From Rhodoferax sp. UBA5149 (GTDB lineage: Bacteria > Pseudomonadota > Gammaproteobacteria > Burkholderiales > Burkholderiaceae_C), in contig NZ_DHXT01000174.1 in the NCBI RefSeq assembly GCF_002413825.1, positions 12,169 through 34,133 on the forward strand: a DNA stretch of 21,965 bases, given 5' to 3'. Under the pieces are notes generated by a model. It was given only the letters and a program-made list of their open reading frames with translations, did no database searches and was not told the origin of the DNA. The position numbers were made by a program, and so were the translations under genes. Every line of letters begins with the position of its first letter. Within the stretch, counting starts at the first letter, position 1. Of this stretch, positions 14,936 through 21,965 are shown piece by piece.

Positions 14936-15403
14936 TCAACCCTTGTAAATGCCGCAGCCAACAAAGGTGTCGCCCAAGCGTTCCAGGTACATGGCCTTGC
15001 CTTCGATCTTCTGCGTCATTGGATTGAGGAACTTGTAGCCCTCCACCCAGCCCTTGCCTTTGGTCTTGGCCAGATCGACGAACATCTGGATCAGCGGCTT
15101 GCCGTCCGGATCCTTCAGGCCGATCAGATCCTTGCCCACCAGCTTGGGGTTGGCGCCTTGCGCCAGGTTCTTGCCTTTCAAGTCGTACACAATGATGTAG
15201 AGGTCGCGGTCCTTGAAGGATTTGCCGTTCGTGAATTCCTCGTAGGCCTTCTCGGGGCCATTGGCCTTGATATAGGCAACGGCCTTCTTGACCATGGCCT
15301 CGGCTTCCGCCGCCGTGCCTTGGTCGGCATGTGCGGTACCCGCCATCGTGAAACTCAACACGGCAGCGCTCAATATAAATTTGAGAAAAGTAAAACGTTT
15401 CAT
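14936..15403 (-). CDS. Secreted single Cache-domain protein
   Basis: A 155-residue protein with a clear signal peptide (cleavage after THA, residue 26), so it is periplasmic. The mature part is one Cache-type sensor domain, with KAYEEFTNGKSFKDRDLYII, VYDLKGKNLAQGANPKLVGK, GKGWVEGYKFLNP and GDTFVGCGIYKG as family landmarks. Cache domains bind small ligands and normally sit in receptors; here the domain is freestanding. The chemoreceptor gene follows on the same strand, so it may deliver a ligand signal to that receptor. That is inference. AAGGA lies before the ATG. Confidence 0.88.
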   Translation of the reverse strand: MKRFTFLKFILSAAVLSFTMAGTAHADQGTAAEAEAMVKKAVAYIKANGPEKAYEEFTNGKSFKDRDLYIIVYDLKGKNLAQGANPKLVGKDLIGLKDPDGKPLIQMFVDLAKTKGKGWVEGYKFLNPMTQKIEGKAMYLERLGDTFVGCGIYKG

Positions 15404-15509
15404 GGTGAGGATCCTTGCGTTGTATGGAGAATGGGAAATGAACGATGCCTACTGACTATATCGGACTCTCGACGGCACAGCGTATAGGGGCTTTCCTGTA
15501 GGGAGCCGC

Positions 15510-15515
15510 ATTATA
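15510..15515 (-). promoter_or_regulatory. -10 box for the Cache/chemoreceptor operon
   Basis: On minus this is a perfect TATAAT in the 171-base gap between padR and the Cache gene. Transcription would start near 15503, leaving a leader of about 100 bases. The -35 region around 15533-15538 is weak. A short hairpin, GGCTCCCTACAGGAAAGCC on minus, begins the leader. Confidence 0.5.
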
Positions 15516-15574
15516 TTGGCGATTGACGACGCGTGCAGACCGGGCAAGACCCAGGGCCGCCACAAGACCGGCCA

Positions 15575-16123
15575 TTATCGCTTTTCTGTCAAATTGATCG
15601 GTGTCAATACCTGCAGTGCCTTTTCGGACCACTCGACCCATGAAGCTTCGAACATGATGCCAGCCGTCAACACCAGATGCTGCAGTTGCGCTTCACGCGA
15701 CTCGATGGGTGCAGGAAAGTCATGCGCCTCCAGCTTGCGGTAAAGCGCCAGCTTCTGGCGATGGATGACAAGACGGCGTTCGATGTCTTCCTTGAGGGCG
15801 GTCGGGCCGACGACGGCCTCGGCCCGCAGTCTCAGCATCAGCTCATCACGCAAGGGTTTGGGATCCTGCGCTTCGGCCGTCCAGCGTTTGAGCTCATTGG
15901 CGCCGGCGGGCAGCACTCGGTACACCTTTTTACGCCCCCTGCCCGTCTCGGGCGGCAGCGGCTCCACCCACCCGGCGCTCTCCAGGCGACCGAGTTCCCG
16001 GTAGATCTGCTGATGGGTCGCGTGCCAGAAGAAACCGATGGATCGGTCAAAACGGCGCGCCAGCTCAAGCCCGGCGCACGGTTGCTCCAGCAAGGCGGTC
16101 AATAACGCATGGGGCAGCGACAT
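15575..16123 (-). CDS. PadR-family transcriptional regulator
   Basis: A 182-residue DNA-binding regulator. The N-terminal winged helix runs from MSLPHALLTALLEQPCAGLE through HATHQQIYRELGRLESAGWV and ends in the basic wing GRGRKKVYRVLPAG. The C-terminal half is the helical dimerisation domain (about residues 90-170), including IERRLVIHRQKLALYRKLEA. PadR proteins are usually repressors that respond to small molecules. It starts 15 bases after the NTF2-like gene and is the last gene of the fadH operon. It could therefore be an autoregulator acting at the paired palindromes before fadH, which is untested. Confidence 0.92.
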   Translation of the reverse strand: MSLPHALLTALLEQPCAGLELARRFDRSIGFFWHATHQQIYRELGRLESAGWVEPLPPETGRGRKKVYRVLPAGANELKRWTAEAQDPKPLRDELMLRLRAEAVVGPTALKEDIERRLVIHRQKLALYRKLEAHDFPAPIESREAQLQHLVLTAGIMFEASWVEWSEKALQVLTPINLTEKR

Positions 16124-16138
16124 CCTGGCAGTCCGGCG

Positions 16139-16585
16139 TCAGTCCGCTTTGCTGCCTTTGAAGGCGGGCAAATGCTGCCCCAGTCGCCTGCCCATTTCGG
16201 CACCCAGCGCCTGTAGTCCGTTCAGTGGACGAATCATGACTTCAAACTCAACAATCTTTCCCTGCTCGTCGAATCGAATCAGATCGATGCCCTTGAGCTG
16301 CTTGTCACCCACGTTGGCACTGAACTCCAGCACCACGCTGAGTCCATCACCGCTGGCGAGCTCACGGTGGTAGGCAAAGTTCTCGAACACGCCCATGACG
16401 GTGTTGAGAACCAGCGTCACGGCCTGCGCCGACTGGTAGGGCGGGAAGGCCATGGGCGAGCGAAATACGGCGTCGGGGTGCAGGAGGCTCGGCAGGGCTT
16501 TGAGATCGCCGGCGGCGATCATGCGGTGCCATGTCGCCAGTGATTCGGCGACGGCCGGGTGCAGTTGTGCAGGGGAGGTACTCAT
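16139..16585 (-). CDS. NTF2-like (SnoaL-fold) small protein
   Basis: A 148-residue protein with the pattern of the nuclear transport factor 2-like fold: ESLATWHRMIAAGDLKALPS, LLHPDAVFRSPM, LEFSANVGDKQLKGIDLIRF and GKIVEFEVMIRPLNGLQALG. These proteins are small binding domains or isomerase- or hydrolase-like enzymes; no specific reaction can be assigned. The frame is open upstream into fadH, but the ATG at 16585 (MSTSPAQLHPAV) has a good AAAGGAA ribosome binding site and begins 31 bases after fadH ends. The spacing to padR is 15 bases, so all three form one operon. Confidence 0.88.
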   Translation of the reverse strand: MSTSPAQLHPAVAESLATWHRMIAAGDLKALPSLLHPDAVFRSPMAFPPYQSAQAVTLVLNTVMGVFENFAYHRELASGDGLSVVLEFSANVGDKQLKGIDLIRFDEQGKIVEFEVMIRPLNGLQALGAEMGRRLGQHLPAFKGSKAD

Positions 16586-16616
16586 GCAATTTCCTTTCGA
16601 ATCGATGTGAAGTTTT

Positions 16617-18638
16617 TCAGATGGTTGCCGCCAGGCGAACGCCCTGGTCGATGGCGCGCTTGGCATCCAGTTCGGCCGCCACATCGGCGCCGCCAATCAG
16701 GTGCACGGTGCAGTCGGCGTTTTGCAGCGCGGCGTACAAATCACGCTGCGGCTCCTGCCCGGCGCACAGCACCACGTTGTCTACCGGGATCAGCTTTTCC
16801 TGTCCGTCAATGCTGACGTGCAGACCGGCGTCGTCGATTTTTCGGTAGCTCACGTTCGACACCATGTTGACGTGGCGCGCCTTCAGCGAGGTGCGGTGAA
16901 TCCAGCCTGTGGTCTTGCCCAGGCCATCACCCACCTTGCTTTTCTTGCGCTGCAACAGGTAGACCTGGCGCGGCGACGCTTCGACCTGTGCAGGGCGCAA
17001 ACCACCGGACGCGCGGTAGCCTGGATCAATGCCCCATTCGGCGTAGAACTTTTCGGGGTTCACGCTGGCACTGTCGCCACTGTGCGTCAGGTACTCGGCG
17101 ACATCGAAGCCAATACCGCCCGCGCCGATCAGCGCCACGGATTTTCCCACCGCTCGCCCCTCACGCAACACATCGAGATAACCCAGCACCTTGGGATGGT
17201 TGATGCCTTCAATGTCGGGCACGCGCGGTTTGACGCCGGTCGCCAGCACGATCGCGTCGAAGCCGCCCTGCACCAGTTCCTGCGCGCCAACGCGCGTGTT
17301 CAGGCGCAGCTTGACGCCGCGCAGGTCAATCTGTTTGCGGAAGTAGCGCAAGGTCTCAAAGAACTCTTCCTTGCCCGGCACCTTTTTCGCCACATTGAAC
17401 TGGCCACCGATCTCGGCATCGGCATCAAACAGTGTCACGTCATGGCCGCGCTCGGCAGCGGTGACGGCGAAGCTCATGCCGGCCGGGCCGGCACCGACCA
17501 CGGCGAGACGCTTCGGCTGTTTCGTGGGCAGAAAAACCAGCTCGGTTTCGTGGCAAGCCCGCGGGTTGACCAGACAGGAGGTGATCTTGCCGGCAAACGT
17601 ATGGTCCAGACAGGCCTGGTTGCAGCCGATGCAGGTATTGATCTCGTCGGCACGGCCCTGGGCTGCTTTGCGCACGAAGAAAGGATCGGCCAGCAGCGGC
17701 CGGGCCATCGAGACCATGTCGCAGTAGCCGTCGGCCAGCAATTGCTCGGCCACCTCGGGCGTGTTGATCCGGTTGGTGGCCACCAGCGGCACCGAGACAT
17801 GGCCCTTGAGGCGCTGCGTGACCCAGGCGTAGGCGGCGCGCGGCACCTTGGTGGCGATGGTCGGAATGCGGGCCTCGTGCCAGCCAATGCCCGTGTTGAT
17901 AATGGTGGCACCGGCGGCCTCGATAGCCTGGGCTAGCTGAATGACCTCTTCCAGCGATGAACCGCCCGCCACCAGGTCCAGCATCGAGAGGCGATAAATG
18001 ATGATGAAATTCTTTCCCACCCGCTCGCGTGTGCAGCGAACGATTTCGACGGGCAAGCGGATGCGGTTGGCGTAAGCGCCGCCCCAGGCGTCGTCGCGCT
18101 GGTTGGTGCGGCTGGCAATGAATTCGTTGATGAGGTAACCCTCGGAGCCCATGATCTCGACCCCGTCATAACCCGCGAACTGGGCCAGCGCCGCACAGCG
18201 TACGAAATCGCTGATGGTCTCTTCCACTTCTTCGGTGGTCAGCGCATGCGGCTCGAACGGGTTGATGGGCGCCTTGAGCGCACTCGGCGCCACCAGCGAA
18301 GGCTGATAGGAATAGCGGCCAAAGTGCAGGATCTGCATGGCGATCTTGCCGCCCTCGGCGTGCACCGTCTGGGTCACGACCTTGTGATGCTCGGCCTGGG
18401 CCTCCGTCATCAGGGTGGCGCCACCGGTCATGGGACGGCCACGCTCATTGGGCGCAATGCCGCCGGTCACGATCAGGCCAACGCCACCGCGCGCGCGCTC
18501 GGCATAGAAAGCGGCCATGCGCTCGAAGCCGTTCTTGACCTCCTCCAGACCGACGTGCATGGAGCCCATCAGCACACGGTTCGCCAGGGAAGTAAAGCCC
18601 AGCTCAAGGGGCTGCAGCAGATGGGGATAAGGATTCAT
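16617..18638 (-). CDS. fadH: 2,4-dienoyl-CoA reductase (NADPH), FadH type
   Basis: This FMN/FAD/[4Fe-4S] enzyme reduces 2,4-dienoyl-CoA intermediates so that unsaturated fatty acids can enter beta-oxidation. Its 673 residues match E. coli FadH (672). The N-terminal old-yellow-enzyme barrel keeps GYDGVEIMGSEGYLINEF and NTGIGWHEARIPTIA, which hold the catalytic Tyr and His. The cluster ligands are C336, C339, C343 and C355 (CIGCNQAC...SC). The C-terminal flavin/NADPH half has VVGAGPAGMSFAVTAAERGH, ALIGAGGIGFDVAEYL and GLGKTTGWIHRTSLK. It is first in an operon with the NTF2-like and padR genes. AGGAAA precedes the ATG, and control probably acts at 18651-18710. Confidence 0.97.
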   Translation of the reverse strand: MNPYPHLLQPLELGFTSLANRVLMGSMHVGLEEVKNGFERMAAFYAERARGGVGLIVTGGIAPNERGRPMTGGATLMTEAQAEHHKVVTQTVHAEGGKIAMQILHFGRYSYQPSLVAPSALKAPINPFEPHALTTEEVEETISDFVRCAALAQFAGYDGVEIMGSEGYLINEFIASRTNQRDDAWGGAYANRIRLPVEIVRCTRERVGKNFIIIYRLSMLDLVAGGSSLEEVIQLAQAIEAAGATIINTGIGWHEARIPTIATKVPRAAYAWVTQRLKGHVSVPLVATNRINTPEVAEQLLADGYCDMVSMARPLLADPFFVRKAAQGRADEINTCIGCNQACLDHTFAGKITSCLVNPRACHETELVFLPTKQPKRLAVVGAGPAGMSFAVTAAERGHDVTLFDADAEIGGQFNVAKKVPGKEEFFETLRYFRKQIDLRGVKLRLNTRVGAQELVQGGFDAIVLATGVKPRVPDIEGINHPKVLGYLDVLREGRAVGKSVALIGAGGIGFDVAEYLTHSGDSASVNPEKFYAEWGIDPGYRASGGLRPAQVEASPRQVYLLQRKKSKVGDGLGKTTGWIHRTSLKARHVNMVSNVSYRKIDDAGLHVSIDGQEKLIPVDNVVLCAGQEPQRDLYAALQNADCTVHLIGGADVAAELDAKRAIDQGVRLAATI

Positions 18639-18650
18639 GGCAAATTTTCC

Positions 18651-18710
18651 TATTTATGCAATCAGTTGCATAAATGTAATCCAGATTTCATCACATTGCA
18701 ACTGGTTGCA
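18651..18710 (-). promoter_or_regulatory. fadH promoter with two matching palindromic operators
   Basis: On minus, -35 TTGCAA (18701-18696), a 17-bp spacer and -10 TACATT (18678-18673) form a reasonable sigma-70 promoter. A 14-bp palindrome, TGCAACTGGTTGCA (18697-18710), overlaps the -35. A near-identical copy, TGCAATCAGTTGCA (18657-18670), covers the expected start of transcription. Their centres are exactly 40 bp apart. The second copy extends to perfect 10-bp arms (ATTTATGCAA/TTGCATAAAT). The region is AT-rich and lies directly after the end of the cyclase gene. Confidence 0.8.
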
Positions 18711-20435
18711 CTAAAGGAGGTGCCCGAAAAGACGGGCCCGGTTGCCGCCGCTTTCCTTGGCCAGGTACATGGCGGCATCGGCACTCTTCGAGAGAGTCAG
18801 CTCGTCGCTGCCATGTTCGGGATAAATGGCCACACCGATGCTGGAAGAAATAATCACATCACGACCGTCCAGGTCAAAGGGTTGGTTGAGGGCATGGCAG
18901 ATTTTTTCTGCCACCAGCAGGGCATCCTGGTACGCCTCGACATAGGGCAGCAGCACGACAAATTCATCACCCCCGAGGCGACCCACCGTATCGACGTTGC
19001 GCACACAAGCCTCCATCCGACTCGCTGCGGCATGCAGCAACAAATCGCCGACATGATGGCCACGGGAATCGTTAATGAGCTTGAACTCGTCCAGATCGAC
19101 AAACAGCACTGCCATGCGCGTGTGATCGCGCCGGGCCTGCGAGACCGCCTGGCGCAGCCGGTCGTCAAACAGGGCGCGGTTAGGCAGGCCTGTCAACGAA
19201 TCATGTTGTGCGAGGTGCTTGAGCGTTTGCCGGCTCTCATTCAACTCCTGCATGTTCGCCACAAGGGTGGTCTGCATGTCGTTCAGGCTGCTGGCAAGCA
19301 GCCCGATTTCATCTTTGCGAACAGCGGGCAGCTCACTGACCACCTGTTCTTTTGAAAACCGCTTCATCGCATCCACCATGCTCCTCAAGGAGCCGGTCAC
19401 GGCACGCGAAACCAGCGCCGCCAGAACCACGGCCAGCACGCCCAGCGCAAGAATCATCTGAACGGTGTTCCAACCCAGCCGTCTGGTTTCGCGCACCACG
19501 TTCTCCAGTGGCTGCGACAGGCCCAGAATCACAAAATTCTTCTCGACGGATCCACCGTAAGGCAGCCGGACAAAAGCGGCCACGAGACCGTTAGCAGGCT
19601 GTTGTGCACCTTCGATACTTGTCACCACGCTGGCGCTCTTGCCACTGATCAGGGCGGCAACCGGTTCGAAAAACTCCTGAATCAAAATTCGGCGCCCCTG
19701 ATCAAAACCAAAGGCCTCGGCCGGATTGGGGTGTATCAGATAATCGCCCCAATGGTTGCTGAGGTAGAGCTGGTAGGCATTCGGCAGATCGGATTTCAGA
19801 CGGGCAAACAGGCCGTTCAAATCAAGGTTGATCACGATCAGCCCCAGCACTTTGCCGTCATCGGCGACCACCGGCGTGGCGACCCGCACGGTTGGCTTGT
19901 TCAGTCCGGAATGCGCCCCTTCTTCGTGGTTGATCGTGATGTCCGACAAATACACCTGCCCCCGGCGCAGCGGCAAGGTGTTGAAGACGTAGGCGTAATG
20001 CGCTTTTTCCTGCAAATCGGCCGCCGGGACGCGTGTCAGCTTGTCGCCATCACGATCAACGCGAACCAGCTCCAGGCCATGGTCGTCCGCACCAATCAGG
20101 CGAATCTGAAAATAGTGAGGATGCACCGCCATCAAGGCCGTGAAGGTATCGGCCAGCCGTTGTTTGTCGCGGTCCGCGGCTGCTTTGTCATGGGCACCCG
20201 CAATCACAGGGCTTGTCTGCAGGCTTGCCAGCAACAGTGCGTCGCCGGAAATTTCGTCAATACTGGCCTGGAAATTGCGGCCCAGCACCTGGGTTGCCGT
20301 TAGCAAATCGCGTTGCGCCGCCAGCAACAAGGTGGCACGGCCGCTGGCGTAGGCGTAGTAACCCACGATGCCCATCGCCACCAGACTGAAGCTGGCCAGC
20401 AAAAGCCCCAACTTGAATCCGATGCCGTATCGCAT
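18711..20435 (-). CDS. Membrane-bound diguanylate cyclase with periplasmic Cache sensor
   Basis: A 574-residue enzyme expected to make cyclic di-GMP from two GTP. TM1 is near residues 7-30 (FKLGLLLASFSLVAMGIVGY). A large periplasmic domain of the double-Cache type follows (about 35-310; LINPTV-like features include ATPVVADDGKVLGLIVINLD). TM2 is MILALGVLAVVLAALVSRAV, followed by HAMP. A coiled-coil leads to the catalytic domain from about residue 405 (LAQHDSLTGLPNRALFDDRL). The active-site motif GGDEF is intact at 488-492. The RxxD inhibitory site (RNVD, 479-482) is also intact, predicting product inhibition. There is no EAL domain. It starts 3 bases after the PotD-like gene, so they are almost certainly co-expressed. 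Confidence 0.95.
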   Translation of the reverse strand: MRYGIGFKLGLLLASFSLVAMGIVGYYAYASGRATLLLAAQRDLLTATQVLGRNFQASIDEISGDALLLASLQTSPVIAGAHDKAAADRDKQRLADTFTALMAVHPHYFQIRLIGADDHGLELVRVDRDGDKLTRVPAADLQEKAHYAYVFNTLPLRRGQVYLSDITINHEEGAHSGLNKPTVRVATPVVADDGKVLGLIVINLDLNGLFARLKSDLPNAYQLYLSNHWGDYLIHPNPAEAFGFDQGRRILIQEFFEPVAALISGKSASVVTSIEGAQQPANGLVAAFVRLPYGGSVEKNFVILGLSQPLENVVRETRRLGWNTVQMILALGVLAVVLAALVSRAVTGSLRSMVDAMKRFSKEQVVSELPAVRKDEIGLLASSLNDMQTTLVANMQELNESRQTLKHLAQHDSLTGLPNRALFDDRLRQAVSQARRDHTRMAVLFVDLDEFKLINDSRGHHVGDLLLHAAASRMEACVRNVDTVGRLGGDEFVVLLPYVEAYQDALLVAEKICHALNQPFDLDGRDVIISSSIGVAIYPEHGSDELTLSKSADAAMYLAKESGGNRARLFGHLL

Positions 20436-20438
20436 GGC

Positions 20439-21464
20439 TTAGAACCGCCCCGGCAAATCGCCGGAAATGATATGGCCCCACAGCGCGGCCCGGCGTTTGT
20501 CATCCTCCACCGGTTCAAGCCAGATGATCTTGTCGGTGTCCCGGGTGGCGCTGTCGGCTTCTATCGTGTTCGACAGGCCCTGACGCCGGGTCAACTCACT
20601 GCTTACTTTCTTGTCCAGCATGTAGTTAATCCAGCGCTCCGCGAGGTTCTTGTTTTTGACCCCGCGGGTTATCGCCCAGCAGTCCAGCCAAGCCAGCGCG
20701 CCCTCCGTCGGAATGACATAGCCGACATCGGCGCCGGCGTCACGCAAGAGCTTGAGCTGCTGCGTGCCGTAATTGGCAAACATGAGTGCCACCGAGTGAT
20801 TGAGGAACAGTTCCACCGATTCTTCCGGCAAGGCGTAGAAAGTCAGCACATTGCGGCGCAAGGCAATGAGGTGATTGACCACGTTTTTGAATTTTTTGTC
20901 TTCAATCTGGAACGGCTTGCCATCCAGCAGCAAGGAGGCGATGGAAAAGTTGTGGCTGCTGGTGTCAAAAGCCAGAACCCGTCCCTTGTACTTCGGGTCC
21001 CACATGGCGGCCAGCGAAGTCGGCGCTTGCGCGAACTGCTTGCGATCAAAAATCAAACCCATTTCCGAATAGGTGTAGGGCACGGCATAGACCTCGCCCA
21101 ACTGCGTGATGCCGGGAATGCTGCTGGCATGGCGGAATCGGGGCAACTGGTTCGCCGTATTGGGAATGTTGGCGAGCCGCAGCGGCAGCACCAGTTTTTG
21201 CGCCATGTAGTGCTGCATTTCTGCCGTGTTGGCGGCAAAGACGTCGAAGTCGCCACCCTGGTTGGCGCTGATCTTTTGCCGAAGGACATCGTCCGAGCTG
21301 ACAAAGCTGACCTCGACCCGCACCTCGTATTTTTTCTCGAACGCTTTGACCAGATCGCTGTCCGCGTAGCCCGGCCAGGTCAGCACGCGCAAGGTTTCCA
21401 CCGCCTGGCTTGGCAAACTCAAGGTCAGACCGACGATGAGCAGCAGCAATAGACGGTGGGTCAT
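20439..21464 (-). CDS. Periplasmic PotD/PotF-like polyamine-type binding protein
   Basis: A 341-residue periplasmic solute-binding protein with a signal peptide (cleavage near LPSQA, residue 21). ETLRVLTWPGYADSDLVKAF, GGDFDVFAANTAEMQHYM, AVPYTYSEMGLIFDR and ALAWLDCWAITRG match the PotD/PotF group. W30 and the W259-x-D261 pair fall where PotD has ligand-contacting residues, so a polyamine ligand is plausible but unproven. No ABC permease or ATPase gene adjoins it. It lies 6 bases after serS and 3 bases before the cyclase gene. This resembles NspS, a PotD-like sensor that controls the cyclase/phosphodiesterase MbaA in Vibrio cholerae. Confidence 0.93.
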   Translation of the reverse strand: MTHRLLLLLIVGLTLSLPSQAVETLRVLTWPGYADSDLVKAFEKKYEVRVEVSFVSSDDVLRQKISANQGGDFDVFAANTAEMQHYMAQKLVLPLRLANIPNTANQLPRFRHASSIPGITQLGEVYAVPYTYSEMGLIFDRKQFAQAPTSLAAMWDPKYKGRVLAFDTSSHNFSIASLLLDGKPFQIEDKKFKNVVNHLIALRRNVLTFYALPEESVELFLNHSVALMFANYGTQQLKLLRDAGADVGYVIPTEGALAWLDCWAITRGVKNKNLAERWINYMLDKKVSSELTRRQGLSNTIEADSATRDTDKIIWLEPVEDDKRRAALWGHIISGDLPGRF

Positions 21465-21470
21465 GGCAAG

Positions 21471-21965
21471 CTACATGTCGATGTCATTCATGGTCGTGCT
21501 GCCCAACACTTTCTGGCCGCCAACATAGGGGCGCAAGACCTGCGGCACGGTGACCGAACCATCGGCGTTCTGATAATTCTCCAGCACCGCCACCAGCGTG
21601 CGCCCGACCGCCAGGCCCGAGCCATTGAGGGTGTGCAGCAGCTCGTTCTTGCCTTGCGCATTCTTGAAGCGGGCCTGCAGTCGGCGCGCCTGAAACGCCT
21701 CGCAGTTCGAAATGGAACTGATCTCGCGGAAGGTGTTTTGCGCCGGCAGCCAGACCTCCAGGTCATAGGTCTTGCTGGCGCCAAAACCCATGTCGCCGGT
21801 GCACAGGGACACCACGCGGTAGGGCAGGCCCAGTTTTTGCAGAATGGCTTCGGCGTGACCGGTCATCTCTTCCAGCGCCGCATAGCTCTTGTCGGGATGC
21901 ACGATTTGCACCATCTCGACCTTGTCGAACTGATGCTGGCGAATCAGGCCGCGCGTGTCGCGCCC
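21471..21965 (-). CDS. serS: Seryl-tRNA synthetase, C-terminal part (cut by window edge)
   Basis: This class II synthetase charges tRNA-Ser. The last 165 residues are visible and the frame stays open to the right edge, so no start is in the window. Landmarks are FDKVEMVQIVHPDKSYAALE, CTGDMGFGASKTYDLEVWLP, FREISSISNCEAFQARRLQA and the motif 3 region HTLNGSGLAVGRTLVAVLEN. It ends DM-stop. Six bases separate it from the PotD-like gene, so transcription from serS may carry into the sensing pair. A cognate tRNA-Ser(CGA) lies about 11 kb away in the window. Confidence 0.97.
   Translation of the reverse strand, partial: GRDTRGLIRQHQFDKVEMVQIVHPDKSYAALEEMTGHAEAILQKLGLPYRVVSLCTGDMGFGASKTYDLEVWLPAQNTFREISSISNCEAFQARRLQARFKNAQGKNELLHTLNGSGLAVGRTLVAVLENYQNADGSVTVPQVLRPYVGGQKVLGSTTMNDIDM

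Noticed and set aside
15458..15484. Possible flagellar sigma-28 promoter before the Cache/chemoreceptor genes (TCCGATAT on minus)
   Set aside because: The -10 matches 6 of 8 but the -35 only about 4 of 8, while a perfect TATAAT lies just upstream.
16979..17002. TTCGACCTGTGCAGGGCG inside fadH looks like the recJ repeat arm and encodes RPAQVEAS
   Set aside because: Several mismatches fall in the core, and the surrounding FadH sequence aligns with the family without an insertion, so this is probably coincidence.
16701..17936. Long plus-strand open frame (411 codons) opposite fadH
   Set aside because: Antisense shadow of a clearly recognised FadH; composition is low-complexity and no family is recognisable.
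20313..21452. Plus-strand open frame (379 codons) opposite the PotD-like gene and the start of the cyclase gene
   Set aside because: Spans two real genes in antisense, with no start signal and no recognisable domain.

Overview
The window looks like chromosomal DNA from a betaproteobacterium of the Comamonadaceae, probably close to Rhodoferax or Polaromonas. The basis is the high G+C with strongly biased third codon positions, the protein sequences themselves, and a repeat whose translation contains RPEPVEG, which I know from Comamonadaceae genomes. It is mostly core chromosome with a small accessory patch of toxin-antitoxin genes. I see no insertion sequence, prophage or CRISPR array.

Layout: 1-1551 (minus) is lolD (cut by the window edge) and its permease, for lipoprotein release. 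1618-3044 holds two type II toxin-antitoxin operons that face each other, a Phd/PIN pair on plus and a VapB/VapC pair on minus, with overlapping 3' ends. 3134-10428 (plus) is a housekeeping run: an RpfE-like protein, recJ, a PHP-domain phosphatase (YciV/RNase AM type), an EamA transporter, yciO, a site-2 protease and trpS. tRNA-Ser(CGA) and a strong terminator follow, then a stand-alone molybdopterin oxidoreductase. From 13111 to the end all genes are on minus: a chemoreceptor with an upstream secreted Cache protein; an operon of fadH, an NTF2-like protein and a PadR regulator; and serS, a PotD-like binding protein and a diguanylate cyclase, packed with gaps of 6 and 3 bases.

The most interesting points are: (1) the PotD-like protein plus sensory GGDEF protein without transporter permeases, resembling the NspS/MbaA polyamine-sensing pair of Vibrio cholerae; (2) a 63-bp palindromic repeat inserted in frame inside recJ, with a related half-element at the start of lolD; (3) two copies of the same 14-bp palindrome bracketing the predicted fadH promoter; (4) several genes whose -10 box lies 5 to 7 bases before the start codon, implying leaderless mRNAs; and (5) a molybdenum enzyme in which I cannot find the usual metal-ligating Cys.

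Functional themes: envelope biogenesis, DNA repair and tRNA charging in the left and centre; environmental sensing (chemotaxis, c-di-GMP) and regulated fatty-acid oxidation on the right. All functions are inferred from sequence recognition without database searches.
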